Source: Corydoras sp. C115 (lineage: Eukaryota > Chordata > Actinopteri > Siluriformes > Callichthyidae). Taken from it: a stretch of 64,000 bases of DNA. The notes under the pieces are model-generated. The model saw nothing but the letters and a program-made list of their open reading frames with translations. It was not told where the DNA came from and did not search any database. Each line of letters opens with the position of its first letter. The first letter of the stretch is position 1. The DNA lies in contig JAFMOC010000011.1 of the NCBI GenBank assembly GCA_019802505.1, positions 1,819,001 to 1,883,000 of the forward strand. The letters are read 5' to 3'. A program made the translations under genes and the position numbers. Positions 21,452 to 33,023 of this stretch are shown in pieces.

Positions 21452-21759
21452 AATTCTTAATCATAACATTTTTAATTTAGTCCCAATGCTACAAGTTATA
21501 TAAAAAACATCCACATATTTTGGAAAATTATGGATATGCTTTGTGTTTAGGGAAGGCCCTTTTCTCTTTCATTATCACTGTGTCGCAGTTGTAAAAGCAA
21601 GTTTGAAAAAGTTATTATTGTGGGAGATTGAAATTATCTAGCCCACACAGAGCAATGAATATCAAATCACATCAAACACCTTTGAAAAAAACTGGAACGG
21701 GCACCCTAAGCCAATCAGTTTTGTTCAGTGTCAGTGACTAAGCTAACATATGTTGGGAA
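21452..21759. other. Unique AT-rich DNA
   Basis: Nothing recognised between two SINE fragments. Confidence 0.4.
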
Positions 21760-21830
21760 TTGGGCAGGGAACAATGTTTCGGGCACTGGATAGATACACC
21801 CAGGACAGGGTACCAATCTATCCCTGGAGC
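21760..21830 (-). mobile_element. V-SINE 3'-half fragment
   Basis: GAACAATGTTTCGGGCACTG and GATACACCCAGGACAGGGTA are the inverted 3' half; both ends are missing. Confidence 0.65.
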
Positions 21831-22394
21831 TATAGTTAAAATTAAAATTTTCTCCATGTTTTTATAGTCTTTACATTCGACCACTTGGTTGCTTCTCTAA
21901 TTATTATCCTACTTAATCAATCAACTACATTAGATGGGTGGTTTTGACAAAGGTGAGACAAGGTTGTAACATGTTGTCTTAATAATGAATTTAGTAGTCC
22001 ATTACAGAATTATATTTTTATATTAATTCACTTATATTCTCTGATTAGACCATTATCATGTTTGTGCACTTTGTTACTTTGGTACCTAATGGACAACTTG
22101 TATTTATCGTGTAAGGATTGAGTAATGACGTGTAATTTTTGAGTAATGAGAATTGGTAGTGGTAGAGATGGTAATTGATGGTAATTGGTTGCATCAGAAC
22201 TACAGGCGATGTTTTGGCAGCAGCATGGATGCTTATGTAATCATAGATTATTAGAAATTATTTTTTTTCTTCAGTTCCAGATTGTAATAACCAAAATACA
22301 TGACTGGAATGCATAAAGGAAGTGTTCAATTATTTTTTGTTTATTTAAGAATTTAATGTTGAGGCAGCACAATACTGGATTAATTTTAATTCCA
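21831..22394. other. Unique AT-rich DNA
   Basis: No gene recognised. A local repetition of GGTAATTG-type text occurs at 22150-22190. Confidence 0.35.
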
Positions 22395-22567
22395 GTGGTT
22401 ACACTTGTCTTTGGAGGAACGCAGATTACCTGGAAAAAAACCCCACTCAGGCACAGAGAGGATATGCCGACTCCACACAGAACCTTTGTTTGCCTTAACC
22501 GAGAATTGAACCTAGGACTTTTTTTGCTGTAGGGTGGAAGTGTTAACTGCTGCACCACTGTGCAGCC
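22395..22567 (-). mobile_element. V-SINE of a different, older lineage (closer to canonical DANA/Mermaid)
   Basis: In reverse complement the head reads GGCTGCACAGTGGTGCAGCA, then CCTACAGCAAAAAAAGTCCT, a B-box GGTTCAATTC, TCTGTGTGGAGTCGGCATAT and a degraded core. The CTACAGCAAAAA and TGTGTGGAGT words are typical of the DANA/Mermaid heads and differ from the abundant family in this window. Confidence 0.7.
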
Positions 22568-24019
22568 AAATAAGGATGGATGTTAATACTTATGCAAAGT
22601 ATTAAAGTTCAAACTAAAACTTTCTTTTTTTCAAAGGGTTTGCATCCCATATATAAAACCAACGTATTGAACAGAGCTGTTATTGAACATCTGTCAAACC
22701 CTCCTCCGCATAAACCTACATACAATCTACTTTTCCCATTTTCTCATCAATGATCCTGCCCAGGTCACATGCTTACCAACTTACATTCTCATTAAAGCAT
22801 ATATATTTTCATGGCATGTCTGGATAAGGAGGCTAACACATATTAGTGAAACAAAAAATAAATGCTGGTGGGAATTATTAACTTCTATTTCAGCCTCCCA
22901 GGGCTTAACAGAGGTGCCAGACTTAACCTACCACCTACAGCAGGCACCTGCAATATTGGATAATGTCAGCAGTGGATGATCACAAAAGTGACAATGGTAA
23001 AGACACTTATCCAAGTATGTGTACTGTATGAAGGTAATGATTAATCACTATTACACCCTAACAAGATTACTATATGAATTTGCAAAAAGCATGGTTCATC
23101 AGACTGAAAGGACTTCATCTTACCCTTAACAATGAGGTAAAATGTAAATCATGTGCAATTGAAATCACATTTAACATCGCGACTGCAAAAACATAATTTG
23201 GAATAGAAAACAATGTAAAAACATAGCAGTGAATATGAAAAAAAACTGTCTAGACATTTAGATTCTAAGAAATAGGGGACTAAAGGGGCAATAACCACAT
23301 TCAGTCAGAAGAATATTGCAACTACTAATAATGAATATGATCAAGAAAGAAGTAATGAAGAAGCTTCGCTTATCACATGCAGACAAAATCAGGACATGAT
23401 GCAGACAAAATTACAATAATACAGGTTTTACTTTCCAATAATGTCAGGTAAATAAAGAAGCAATTAAAATGGTCTGCATTAAAGTACAGAAAGAAATTAA
23501 CAAGACCTGTTAATATGTTGTATTACTGCGACTTCAGTGCCAAGATACATGAAAAGTATGACAACCAACAAGGCTCAAGAAATTGGACTTAAAATGGAGA
23601 ACATCAAATCAGCTGCTCTGAGTACAAAGATAGTCTTTATTACTAAAATATATTAAAAAAGTCTAAAGATGGAACTCATGTGCTGGTTTACTCAAAGACA
23701 AGAAAAAATCCTTTAAAATTACAATGACCTGCTCCAATTGCAAACAATCATATGTTCCCCCATCATCAATAGATGATGCCTTTTGTTATTTGGGCCAGAA
23801 AGGGCATTTATAGTACATTTATACATTTACATTTATAGTAATTTTGTCTCCTTTGAACAGTTTATACAGTCATATAATATTCCTGTATTACATTTTTATA
23901 AATATTTACAACTTTTTTTGTTGTTAAAATTTTGTATCCTTAAATTTGGATTTCCATTATCCCCTTCGACTTCCCTGTTAGAATCTTTAAATATGAATTA
24001 ACTAAGGTCAGACTTTCAA
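22568..24019. other. Unique AT-rich DNA
   Basis: No gene recognised. The frame at 22683-22979 (98 codons) has no domain and ordinary local composition. The text from 23280 to 23720 is A-rich. Confidence 0.35.
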
Positions 24020-24257
24020 ACTCATTCATTCATTCATTATCTTCCGCTTTACACTATATTAGGGTTGCAGGGGGCTCCCCATGCCCGTCCAGGGGACAAC
24101 GTCTCGGGCGCTGGGCAGATTCACACTCTATATGGGGCAATTTGGGGAATTCAATTGACCGTGATCCATGTACTTAGACTGTGGCAGGAAACTGGAGAAC
24201 CCAGAGGAAACCCATGCGAACATGGGGAGAACAGGAACAGGAATCCCTAGCGCTGGA
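24020..24257 (-). mobile_element. V-SINE, head missing and middle shortened
   Basis: Inverted tail ACTCATTCATTCATTCATTA, 3' half GGGGGCTCCCCATGCCCGTC, a deletion before TCTATATGGGGCAATTTGGG, core, and an end at GGAATCCCTAGCGCTGG. The A-box end is absent. Confidence 0.85.
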
Positions 24258-26098
24258 TGTAAACAGTGTATTATTATTTAATATTTTGTATTATATATAT
24301 TTATTTATTTATTTATTTATTTTTATTTAAAAAAAAAATTCTTTAATGTTTACTTTTTATTATACATGTTTACATGTATAAATGTATGTTTACATGTATT
24401 CATGCATGTCATTTAGTTATTTTTTTTATTGTTTTATATGTGTACCTGACATTTAGTGAATATTCATGTATGTAATACAATGGCTGGTATACTGAGGGTT
24501 TGGAGAGGGGAATATTGTGAATTAGTGTATTTTGTTATTTCTATTTATCCTTTTTATTTTTCTGTAATGCAATATAAAGCATGATAAAAAGAAAAGTACC
24601 ACAGAAAAAAAGTGAAAAATGCAAAGTTTCTGAGATCCCAACCTGAATTAGACAGTGGCGTGCCATCAGGGCCTTCTCTGAAGCTAAAGATAGAGAGCTA
24701 AACTTACAATTATTTGCTTACTGGTATGCAAAAAGTGCATACATGGTTAAGGAAATTGCTAAGTTTAATGTACTTCAGAATATAACATAGGCATTGATTT
24801 TTATGTCTTATATATAAAATATGGTGCAGTTTAATGGTCATTTTGTAATGAAGAAAAAGGACAAAGCTTGTATATTGTCCTCCTTTACAGAGTGAAAGAG
24901 GTTTTTGTTGACTCCACCTTGTTGAGCATAAACAAAATCTAACTGCTTCCTGATTTTTATTATTACATATAAAGTGTGAATAATCTGACCTAAAGTGAGT
25001 ACGGAAACTGCTTTTAAATTAATGGTATAAATTCAACTATTGCTGCTACTCTCTCCCCTGTAATGTAATATTCATCATCTGCAGGACTTGTGTTCAAGGA
25101 CACACTCTCATAGTCACTTCATTCTAGGGCAAAATGATACTTGGTTTGGTTGGGTGGTGATTATTTGCTAGTGGTGGCGAGTCAAAGAGCTGTATTAAAA
25201 TTTAATCTTTACAAAACAACCCGGCTTACTCTGATGAGCCATGAACCATTTATCATTGCCAGTACCTCACCTCTTACCGTTATTCTCCTCCTTCTCCTCC
25301 TCCTCCTCTTTTAATGCAGCTGGTTGCAGCTTTTCTCTCTTTCTCTATGTGTCTCACTTTGCCTGCTTTTGTTTCATCTGTTGCTGTCCCAACCAGTTTC
25401 TATTTCTTGTTTATAGCTTCTCATCCTTTCACTTTCCTTTCCTCAGTTTCTCTGTGTGAATCTTGCCTCTGCCCTCCTGCTCCTGCTATCTTCTTGCTCC
25501 ATATGGTGTTAATCTTTTGTCTCCTTGTCTCGTCTCTGAAGCAGTATAACTTTATCCGATCACACTGGTTTACTGTGATCACAGACTCCTATTTCTGCTT
25601 CACTTCCCCCCAAACATGGAGCTAACAATGATGATACCATAAACAGAAGAAATTATTAGGCAACACATTCCACATAATTCATCACTATGTTTCATTAGCG
25701 CATGGCCTGCTTGGCTTGTAAATTTGTTGGAGCAGTAGGATTTATAGAAGAATGTGTGAACTGAACCGCTGTGAGCACAATAAGCTATTTGCATTTGCTT
25801 ATGTTCACAGCAAAACAATTAAGTTCAGCCTTGCGGTAGTATTTACTGGCCTTATACTGTACTGTACCAAAGAGCAATCAATGATGTGCCTAATGTAAAC
25901 AAACCTATTTATACTTAAATGAGCCATGAAGTACACATAGAGTGGGGAGGGGGGTTTGTGAGGGGCAAAGAAAAAAATGTGCAGTTATTAGACAAGAATA
26001 TCAAGACCGCATAAATACAACGGACACATAAAACTGGAAAGAAGAATCACAGAATGTGGTGTCTGCTATGATGATATTAAGTAGCATTACGTATTCTC
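24258..26098. other. Mainly unique AT-rich DNA with an (ATTT)n tract
   Basis: An (ATTT)n tract occupies about 24297-24330. The region 25200-25620 is pyrimidine-rich (CTCCTTCTCCTCCTCCTCCT) and gives two overlapping hydrophobic frames that are not gene-like. The block 25640-25830 has even composition. Near 24654 the text CAGTGGCGTGCCATCAGG resembles a hAT-type transposon end but no partner is visible. Confidence 0.35.
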
Positions 26099-26228
26099 TG
26101 GGGCAACACTGTGGCTTAGTGGTTTCACTTACACAATTCAAAAACTTGGATTTAAGGTAAACTGAGTGCTCTAAATTGCCCCATATAGTGTGTGTTTGTA
26201 AGTGTATCTGTGTGTGACCAGCAATAGA
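26099..26228 (+). mobile_element. V-SINE with internal deletion
   Basis: The head GGGGCAACACTGTGGCTTAG joins CAATTCAAAAACTTGGATTT and TAAATTGCCCCATATAGTGT. The B-box and most of the core are missing; the copy ends at GACCAGCAATAGATTTT. Confidence 0.75.
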
Positions 26229-26352
26229 TTTTATCTAAACTCACATTGTGATGAATAAAATAGATCACTGCTTAGATTGGCAGTTTTGTTGATTTTTTAA
26301 TTGTCAATAGATTTAAACATCATTTCTATAAATATACAGATATAGTGGGAAA

Positions 26353-26353
<1 letters not shown>

Positions 26354-26388
<35 letters not shown>
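26354..26388. repeat. (GA)n microsatellite
   Basis: About 17 GA units in otherwise unique AT-rich DNA. Confidence 0.95.
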
Positions 26389-27185
26389 ACAATGACAAAT
26401 AACCACACAGATATTTTATTCCCAGATGCTAAGAATCAAACAGAACATTTCTATTAGCCCAGCTGATTTACTTTTTATAAAACACTTGTGTTTGCAGACT
26501 GACTGTCATCCTTTACTCTTTTGTTCCTTTAATTCTATCAAACACTCTCAGTGAGGTTCCACAATTAAGCTGTCATCCAAAAATAAACAAAACCAAAAAC
26601 AAGTGATAACAATTGATGCAAATTTAGCAGTGTTTAAATAATTGTCTCTGTGACATTCTCTGTGCTGAATAGAGAGGATTAAAGGAGGAGGCTTTGATCT
26701 GTGGTGGACCAGTCACAATGTTTGTATACAGTTCACTGACGGGTCTGGGCTCCCAAACAGGAGATGGCAGTGTTACACAGACAAATAGTACCACCTAAGC
26801 CAGGCTAAATGTCTTTAAGATGAATTACAAGTACATTTTAAATCCACTGTCAACCTGATGAGATTTCATAGGAAAATTAACTGTAGACCTACATGACTAT
26901 AATCCTAACAAGCCCTGCTTCTCAATCTTAATAGAATGCTATATATCACAGTTGAGCGATACGCCACTTTGTCAGTGAGTCTGACATCTTTAAGATAAGT
27001 GAAATGACTAATGTGATTGTGTTTGATTAGTTTAAAGTTTTACTAAAATTATTAAAGAAATCCATTTTTTCAATAACTAACCAATGTTGAAAATGTTAGG
27101 AAATTGTGACTAAAGCTGCACTGTATGGATAACAGTACCTACAACTTCGCATTACACCTGCAGGAGTATAGGAATCAAATTTAGT
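26389..27185. other. Unique DNA, nothing recognised
   Basis: The block 26480-26900 has even composition without repeats. No coding signal. Confidence 0.35.
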
Positions 27186-27425
27186 TCTCACGTTGCAGTT
27201 ATAACATCTAATATTTGTGTGTTGTCCATTGTCCATTATTTCACTGGAACATTTGTTAGGCAAGATAGTATTGATGGATGCGAGGGCCTGGCTTACAATC
27301 TCTGTTTTAGTTAAACCCAAAGGTATTTAGTTGGGTTGTGGATTAGTGTTGTGTTTGGGACAGTCGAGTTCTTTCACACCTAATTCACCAAACACACTTT
27401 TAAGAAAATCTTTGTGCACTAGAAC
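27186..27425 (-). pseudogene. Old Tc1-like transposon fragment
   Basis: The plus-strand text CAGTTATAACATCTAATATT, GAGGGCCTGGCTTACAATCT, CCCAAAGGTATTTAGTTGGG and CAGTCGAGTTCTTTCACACC follows in order the complementary strand of a common fish Tc1-like element whose ends read CACTATATTGCCAAAAGTAT. The transposase would be on the minus strand. Many substitutions and short deletions mean no frame survives. The same or a close family supplies the terminal fragment at 56405. Confidence 0.55.
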
Positions 27426-27667
27426 ACAAAAAATTATACAGTTAATTATATAGAGAAGAATAATGTCTAAAATGTAACATAAAACATAAAAAATTTGCAA
27501 GAAGCATTAGCATTTCAAAATTCAATTTTATTTCTATGACAATTTTAAGGTCAAGTGTTTGCCAAAGTAGTGCAAAATAAATATTATAAAATATAATATA
27601 TTCTAATATATAAGCATATATCTTTTTCTAAACTCAGTAAAGACTAAGCAAAGACTCTCCTAGTGTT
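27426..27667. other. Unique AT-rich DNA
   Basis: Nothing recognised. Confidence 0.4.
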
Positions 27668-27901
27668 AACATGGGCTTTCTCCATGTTCTCCAGTTTCTT
27701 CCCACAGTCCAAAACATGGTTGCTCTAAACTGCCCTAACAAAATTGCCCCTGTATAGTGTTTGTGTGCCTGAGTGCATGCCCAGCTTTGGATTGGCGCAC
27801 TGTCCTTGGTGTATCTGCCCAGCGCCTAAAATGTTCTCCCCTGGATGGCATGGGGAGCCCCCCTGCGAGCCTAGTAGTGGATTAAGCGGAAGATAATGAA
27901 A
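27668..27901 (+). mobile_element. V-SINE, tRNA-like head missing
   Basis: Begins within the core (CATGTTCTCCAGTTTCTTCC) and continues through CTCTAAACTGCCC, a partial duplication around CAAAATTGCCCCTGTATAGT, CCCCTGGATGGCATGGGGAG and the tail GGAAGATAATGAAATAAA. Confidence 0.85.
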
Positions 27902-28139
27902 TAAAAGATATTAAATAACAAAACCACATGGAAGGACAGGCAAACACATTTGAATCAGAAGGATAAAAGCAAATATTGTCTTAATAGGAGCAATACAGCC
28001 ATACAGTGCTCCCAATAGAAACCGTATTAATAAGAAATAATAGAAAGTTGTGAAATAATTTGATAGTGAACTTTTTGCTTATGTATTTGTTGAATCATTG
28101 AAATGCATATGGAAATGCTTTCACTGACACATCTAAGCA
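27902..28139. other. Unique AT-rich DNA
   Basis: Nothing recognised. Confidence 0.4.
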
Positions 28140-28625
28140 AATACAACATGTAAAGTGTCCAAACTAGAACTGTATGTCAGCAAATACGGTGTGGGTTTTC
28201 TGTATAACCCACCAAAACACATAAAGGTACATGACGTTGATTAGCTGTAAAGCCAGAGCATTACAGACTAAGAGAGTAGCTGGGAATTCACAGCGCTTCA
28301 TCCGAGCAAGGCTGGGAAGCCAAGAGCAGTTATACAGACAGCAGCACATCTGTGTGTCAATGAAATATTCAGTAGCACTCCTGCTCGATGGAGGAAGGCC
28401 CAATCCAACTCCTCGCACCTTCTGCACTGTTAATCATTTATCAATAACACTCGTGCTGACTGGCCAGGGAGCCAGGCTCGTTAAAAGTAAACGCATGACA
28501 GAGGGAAGAGGCAATCATAAAAAAAACATTCATCTGCCGAGCCGGACCTTCTTCTCTCGGCAAGGGGTTTCTGGAGAGCTCACTTTATCAGAACACCTTT
28601 AGCCCTGTAGGGCTGAGGTGGACTC
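28140..28625. promoter_or_regulatory. Enhancer-like unique block
   Basis: Even base composition with several CpG, no repeats, and text such as GACGTTGATTAGCTGTAAAG, ACTGTTAATCATTTATCAAT and CTCGTTAAAAGTAAACGCAT. Open frames of 87 and 123 codons overlap on opposite strands, which argues for balanced composition and not for a real gene; neither has a recognised domain. Confidence 0.37.
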
Positions 28626-28845
28626 ACCCAGCAGCAGAAGTATAAGTAACACTTCCCAAACCACAGCAGGCCAATACTCACAGAAATACGAGAACACAGT
28701 AAAAAATAGCTTCTGACTGTTTGTATTTTACAGAGTACACAGATTTGCAAAGCAAAGATAAGGCTTCAAAAATGACATTCAGCTAAATCAAAAAAGGAGA
28801 GTGGGATAGAAACTTATAAGGGCACAATTTTTAAAACTGCGATCC
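28626..28845. other. Unique DNA
   Basis: Nothing recognised between two even-composition blocks. Confidence 0.35.
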
Positions 28846-29440
28846 CCTTAAAATCATGTCTGCGTTGCGGCTCTCTGAAAGCATGGCATTGCAAGCAATC
28901 TGCTCCTACATTCAGAACATGAGAATGGTGTAAAGTTCAAAAGTGGGAGGAGGACCCATTAACCTTGGACCCTCCTTTAAATGTCATTATTTTTAGCTGA
29001 CACCACAAAAGATCCTGCATAGGCTTTTCTTCGGGCATCACTGCATGTAAATCACTTTCTGCAAAGAAAATTACTTCCTGCGGCTTGGCATTATTAATCT
29101 AAATTCTCTGTAAGTCAAATTGTTGCACATAATAAATATGGAGCAGCTTGTGATGCTTATCTACTGTGGCATTCCATTCTCTCAAAACATTTTTGCCTCA
29201 TTCTCTCTTTATTTAAGTCTGGCTGGAGCTGCTGTGTAAGACAGCTTTACTAAGCACCCAGGCATGGGTGGCTGGAGAAGGCAAGAGAGGGCAGCTGAAG
29301 ATGAAATCACCCAAGGGTCATGTTCAGTCATAGACATCAAGCACACAAGTGTGAAGCTATTCCATGATTTGCTCTTGCTTCTGGGCTTATCTGTGATCCC
29401 AGCGAGCATGGGGAGGTAGTGAGTTTCATGCAAAAGATTG
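28846..29440. promoter_or_regulatory. Enhancer-like unique block
   Basis: Contains CTCCTTTAAATGTCATTATT, CTTGGCATTATTAATCTAAA, GCACATAATAAATATGGAGC and similar AT-core motifs set in mixed-composition text without repeats. Free of SINEs. Candidate conserved noncoding element by appearance only. Confidence 0.37.
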
Positions 29441-29528
29441 CCTTCACTTCAGTTTATTAAAAAATTTAATAATAATTTTGTGTATATTTGTGTATTAATA
29501 AAAAAGTGGGTGTATTTGTATTTTCAAT

Positions 29529-29828
29529 GGGTGGCACGGTGGCTTTCAATGGGTGGCGGAGGTGGTTTGAATCCCAATCTGGGTTGTATGTTCTCCCCGT
29601 GTCCATGTGGGTTTTTTCTGGGTTCTCCGGTTTCCTCAACAATGGTTTCTACCACAAGCCAACAACATGGACTGAAGGTAAATTGAATGCTCTAAATTGC
29701 CCCATATAATGTGTGTTTGTGTGTGTGTCTGTGTGAGTGAGTGTGCCCAGTGATAGATTGACGCCATGTCCTGGGTTTATCCGCCCAGTGCCTAAAACGC
29801 TCTACCCTGGAACTGCATGGCGGGAAAT
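29529..29828 (+). mobile_element. V-SINE with rearranged head
   Basis: The flank word TTTCAATGGGTGGC occurs at 29521 and again at 29543, so the head is interrupted by a 22-bp local duplication that removed part of the A-box to B-box spacing. The core (TTCTCCCCGTGTCCATGTGG), TAAATTGCCCCATATAATG and 3' half follow; the tail is replaced by AAATAATAAATAAATTAATT. Confidence 0.85.
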
Positions 29829-30050
29829 AATAAATAAATTAATTAATTAATTTGTGTATTTTAAATAATATTATTGCCACATGGCCACATGGCCATGTGT
29901 GATTTAGACACCTGTCACATACATGGTGTAGTAAGCATGTAGTAAGAAAATTGTAACCACATCACTAAATTGAAAAAAATATGTAAACTAAACATGCAAT
30001 ACAGAAGATTCTCCATCATGCTGATTTGTAGCAGGATAATATTATTTATA
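29829..30050. other. Unique AT-rich DNA
   Basis: Contains a short tandem CCACATGGCCACATGGCCATG near 29877. Otherwise nothing recognised. Confidence 0.35.
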
Positions 30051-30263
30051 TTACATTACATTTGGTCATTTAGCAGACACTTATACAAAGCGATTTAGAG
30101 GAATTTCAACTCGGTTGAGATCACAACAGCATATACATACTGGAGCAATAAGGGTTAACGGTCTTGCTCAAAGACCCACATTGGTGATTTCAGTGGACCA
30201 GAAATTTGAACCCACAACCTTCAGCTTCATCACCAACACCTTAATCACTGAGCTACCACACCT
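30051..30263 (-). mobile_element. Second tRNA-derived SINE family, near full length
   Basis: On the plus strand the 3' end comes first (TTACATTTGGTCATTTAGCA), with AAGCGATTTAGAGG, then GGTTAACGGTCTTGCTCAAA, and the inverted tRNA-like head TGAACCCACAACCTTCAGCT to CACTGAGCTACCACACC. The 3' end (consensus-like TCATTTAGCAGACGCT) is typical of SINEs that borrow a LINE tail. Confidence 0.85.
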
Positions 30264-30480
30264 TTAGTATCCTACTTTTAATTGCATAATTATACTTTTT
30301 CGTCACTGCTCTATACAAGTACAAAACAATGAAATGCCGTTTGCATCAACCAGAAGTGCAAATAATAGAATTGTGCAAATATTACAAAGTGCAATAATGG
30401 CAGCATTGTGCAAAACAAATATTGCGCAAAGATGGAATTATTTTGCACTAATTGGACCTAGTAAATAGACTTAGCTACCA
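30264..30480. other. Unique AT-rich DNA
   Basis: A loose repetition of TTGTGCAAA/TTGCGCAAA occurs at 30370-30450. No gene. Confidence 0.35.
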
Positions 30481-31200
30481 AATACTGCAGTGCACAAGAC
30501 ATGTTTGTGTGGACCATAAAAAAAGCCAGAGAGATAAAACCTGGTACACTGTGTGTGGAAACAGATAAAAGTCAGCTGTGGTCCTGGCAGCCATTGTAGC
30601 CAATGGAAAGGCTAGCAAATCTCTGGCTTGGCAGTGACGAGCAAGCTGGTTTGATAGAGAGATCATTTTCATGCCCCCTGATGCCAAACAGAGACAAGTC
30701 TCCCACTTAGATTAGGGACCGCTGGTGCTACTACCCACCACCAAGGAATAATATAATTGTCATGCTGAGAAGATGCGATCCTTCATTATAACACACTGTG
30801 GTGGTCCATTGATGCACTCTATGTTACTTGCATGGCAATGGCAGCACGGTAGGTGTTGACTGTGAGATGGCAAAAAAGAAGTAGGAAAAGGAGCGAATGG
30901 ACAAGAATGGGGATGAGAAGGAGGTGGCTGTAGCCACTGTTCACAGCGCTGATTATGCAGGTGTAATTGCACACGCACTGGGGGAGTGAGGCCTCAAGGT
31001 CAAAGTGTTGTGGCTCATCAGCTTCAGCCTCTCTCAGTTTAATTAACTCCTCTGAGGGGTCCACCAAAAAGCCTCTCATTAAACATGCATCCCAGAGAAC
31101 AGACACACGTATGGAGGAAAGCCTTGCTAACGGTCGGCGTGCTTTTACTCAGCTGAATACACACATCCCAACACTTGTGAGCACGCTTCTTTACCTGAGC
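30481..31200. promoter_or_regulatory. Enhancer-like unique block
   Basis: Even-composition text without repeats. The part 30950-31080 contains CAGTTTAATTAACTCCTCTG and CACAACACTTTGACCTTGAGG when read on the minus strand. A minus-strand frame there reads FLVDPSEELIKLREAEADEP, which looks exon-like, but no pyrimidine-tract acceptor or good donor borders it. I prefer a noncoding conserved element. Confidence 0.33.
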
Positions 31201-31798
31201 AATGACCAGATTAGATCAGATCAGATTACATCAGCAGCTTCTGTTTTAATATACAGACTCAGTCCATTACAAAAATATTGTGGTGATACATCACTTATGT
31301 GCCATTTTGTTGGACACATCAATAAATAGAGATAAAATGTCAGAAGCAGTCTTGCGCAAGGACAGAGGGCAAAGCTCTGAAATTATCAATGCTACCCTGA
31401 ACATGTCTTAGATTTGTCAATATTAATCCACTTGAGGACTGTAACAGTACATGAACAGATAAAGATAGAGTAAGTGGGCTGTGTGATCATGGAGGATGTA
31501 GAAATGCTCAGCTCTGCAATTACTGTAACCCTCACTTAAGATGAGCAAATTAGGTAAAAAATGTAGCTTGGGGAATTAATGGTCATAACCTATTTATACA
31601 AATGATATAAATGAAACCTTGCATCAAAACAAATTAATTTGAACTTAATAAAAAGAAATACTAGTTTTAGCAAAATTGCATTTTTTGACACACATTGAGC
31701 TTTTACTAATCAAAATTACTAAGAGTGGTTCCTATACCACATTTTATTTCTAAGTTCAAGCAGTAATATGCTATTGTGTTGCATATTACTAATATGCT
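31201..31798. other. Unique DNA, nothing recognised
   Basis: A short GATTAGATCAGATCAGATTA repetition lies near 31209. No coding signal. Confidence 0.35.
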
Positions 31799-31958
31799 TC
31801 TAGGGTTGGGGGGGGGGGGGTTTCCCCATACCCATCCAGGGGAGAACGTTTCAGTCACTAAGCAGATACACACAGGACAGGGCGCCAATCTATCGCTGAG
31901 CAATTATGAGCAGTCAATTTACCCTGGATCCATGGTTTTGGACTGTGAGAGGAAACCA
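31799..31958 (-). mobile_element. V-SINE fragment, head and tail missing
   Basis: A 12-G run leads into CCCATCCAGGGGAGAACGTT, GATACACACAGGACAGGGCG, CAGTCAATTTACCCTGGATC and the first part of the core (TTTGGACTGTGAGAGGAAAC). The head is absent. Confidence 0.8.
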
Positions 31959-32188
31959 AAAAGCACCGCTCTTGTCACATGACTTAACATCAGTCCTCTA
32001 TTTCCATTTAAATTTACCCCCCACCCCCCCAACACAAACTTTGCTTTGCCTGGCAATGGTTCACATAGCTATGCTGATATTCACAGTAGTTTCTGCTATG
32101 TAATATTACTTAAATAAAAGTAAAAAAGTTAATATGTTAATTATTTAACTTTCTTTCATCACTATTTGGTCATTTGAAATGCCATGGC
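31959..32188. other. Unique AT-rich DNA
   Basis: A C-rich patch (ACCCCCCACCCCCCCAACAC) near 32017; otherwise nothing. The last 13 bp (32176-32188) are the left target duplication of the next SINE. Confidence 0.5.
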
Positions 32189-32537
32189 GGGCGGCACGGT
32201 GGCTTAGTGGTTAGCACGTTCACCTCTCAGCGCTAGGGATTCCCGGTTCGAATCCCCATCTGGGTGGAGTTTCCATGTTCTCCCTGTGTCCGCGTGGGTT
32301 TCCTCCGGGTTCTCCGGTTTCCTCCCACAGTCCAAAAACATGGATCAAGTCAATTGAGTTCTCCAAATTGCCCTATATAGAGTGTGTATGTCTGTGTGAG
32401 TGTGTGCCCACTGTCCAGCGATAGATTGGCGCCCTGTCCTGGGTGTATCTGCCCAGCGCCCAAAATGTTCTCCCCTGGATGGACATGGGGAACCCCCCCG
32501 CGACCCTAATATAGGATAAAGCAGAAGATAATGGATG
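32189..32537 (+). mobile_element. V-SINE, full length, young, with target-site duplication
   Basis: One of the best-preserved plus-strand copies: head GGGCGGCACGGTGGCTTAGT, B-box CGGTTCGAATCCCC, core TCCGGTTTCCTCCCACAGTC, middle CAATTGAGTTCTCCAAATTG, 3' half and tail GATAATGGATGG. Flanks GAAATGCCATGGC (32176-32188) and GAAATGGCATGGC (32538-32550) form a 13-bp duplication with one mismatch. It serves as a reference for the family. Confidence 0.97.
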
Positions 32538-32550
32538 GAAATGGCATGGC

Positions 32551-32810
32551 CTTTCACCTAGGTCTTCACTAATGCTTCATCTGAATGAATCCTGACAATA
32601 CCTATTTCATGGCTATAAAAACATCTTGCAGAAATGCAGTATAAAGAGCTGTTGCATCGCAAATAGTTATCGCGTTGTGGCTGGATTTGGGGGTAGAAAT
32701 TGGAGTCATGGCAAAGAACTTTGATTACAGATAAGTTTAAGTTAAAGTAATTTATTTATACAGTAATTTTTGCAATAGTACATTGTCACAAAGAAACTTA
32801 TAATTAATAA
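32551..32810. other. Unique DNA, nothing recognised
   Basis: No gene or repeat recognised. Confidence 0.4.
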
Positions 32811-32990
32811 GATAATTAATGCACTTGACATGGCTCTGTCTGATAAGCAGCTGGAACGCGAGCAACCAGCGAATACAAAACACGTGCATATAATAAATTT
32901 AAAATAATATGTAAATCGAGCCTTAGCCAGTGAAATCCTGTCTCCGGTCCTCATTCGTATCCACCCTTTTACACTCGCGTAGCCACAGAT
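32811..32990 (+). mobile_element. Possible LTR-like remnant related to 7447-7712
   Basis: TAATTAATGCACTTGACATG and GCTCTGTCTGATAAGCAG match the block at 7510-7545 with about six differences in 35 bp; AATCCTGTCTCCGGTCCTC corresponds to the end of the first copy. The copy has lost the recognisable TATA and AATAAA spacing. Family unknown. Confidence 0.35.
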
Positions 32991-33023
32991 GAAATTCACA
33001 ATAACCTCAAAAATTACAATATT

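Noticed and set aside
24654..24680. CAGTGGCGTGCCATCAGG as a hAT-type transposon end
   Set aside because: A single end without a partner or target duplication in the window; too short to call.
28231..28602. 123-codon plus-strand frame
   Set aside because: Opposed by an 87-codon frame on the minus strand and no recognisable domain; more likely noncoding conserved DNA.
30819..31106. Exon-like peptide with EELIKLREAEADEP
   Set aside because: No pyrimidine-tract acceptor or good donor beside it; surrounding DNA has the look of a noncoding element.
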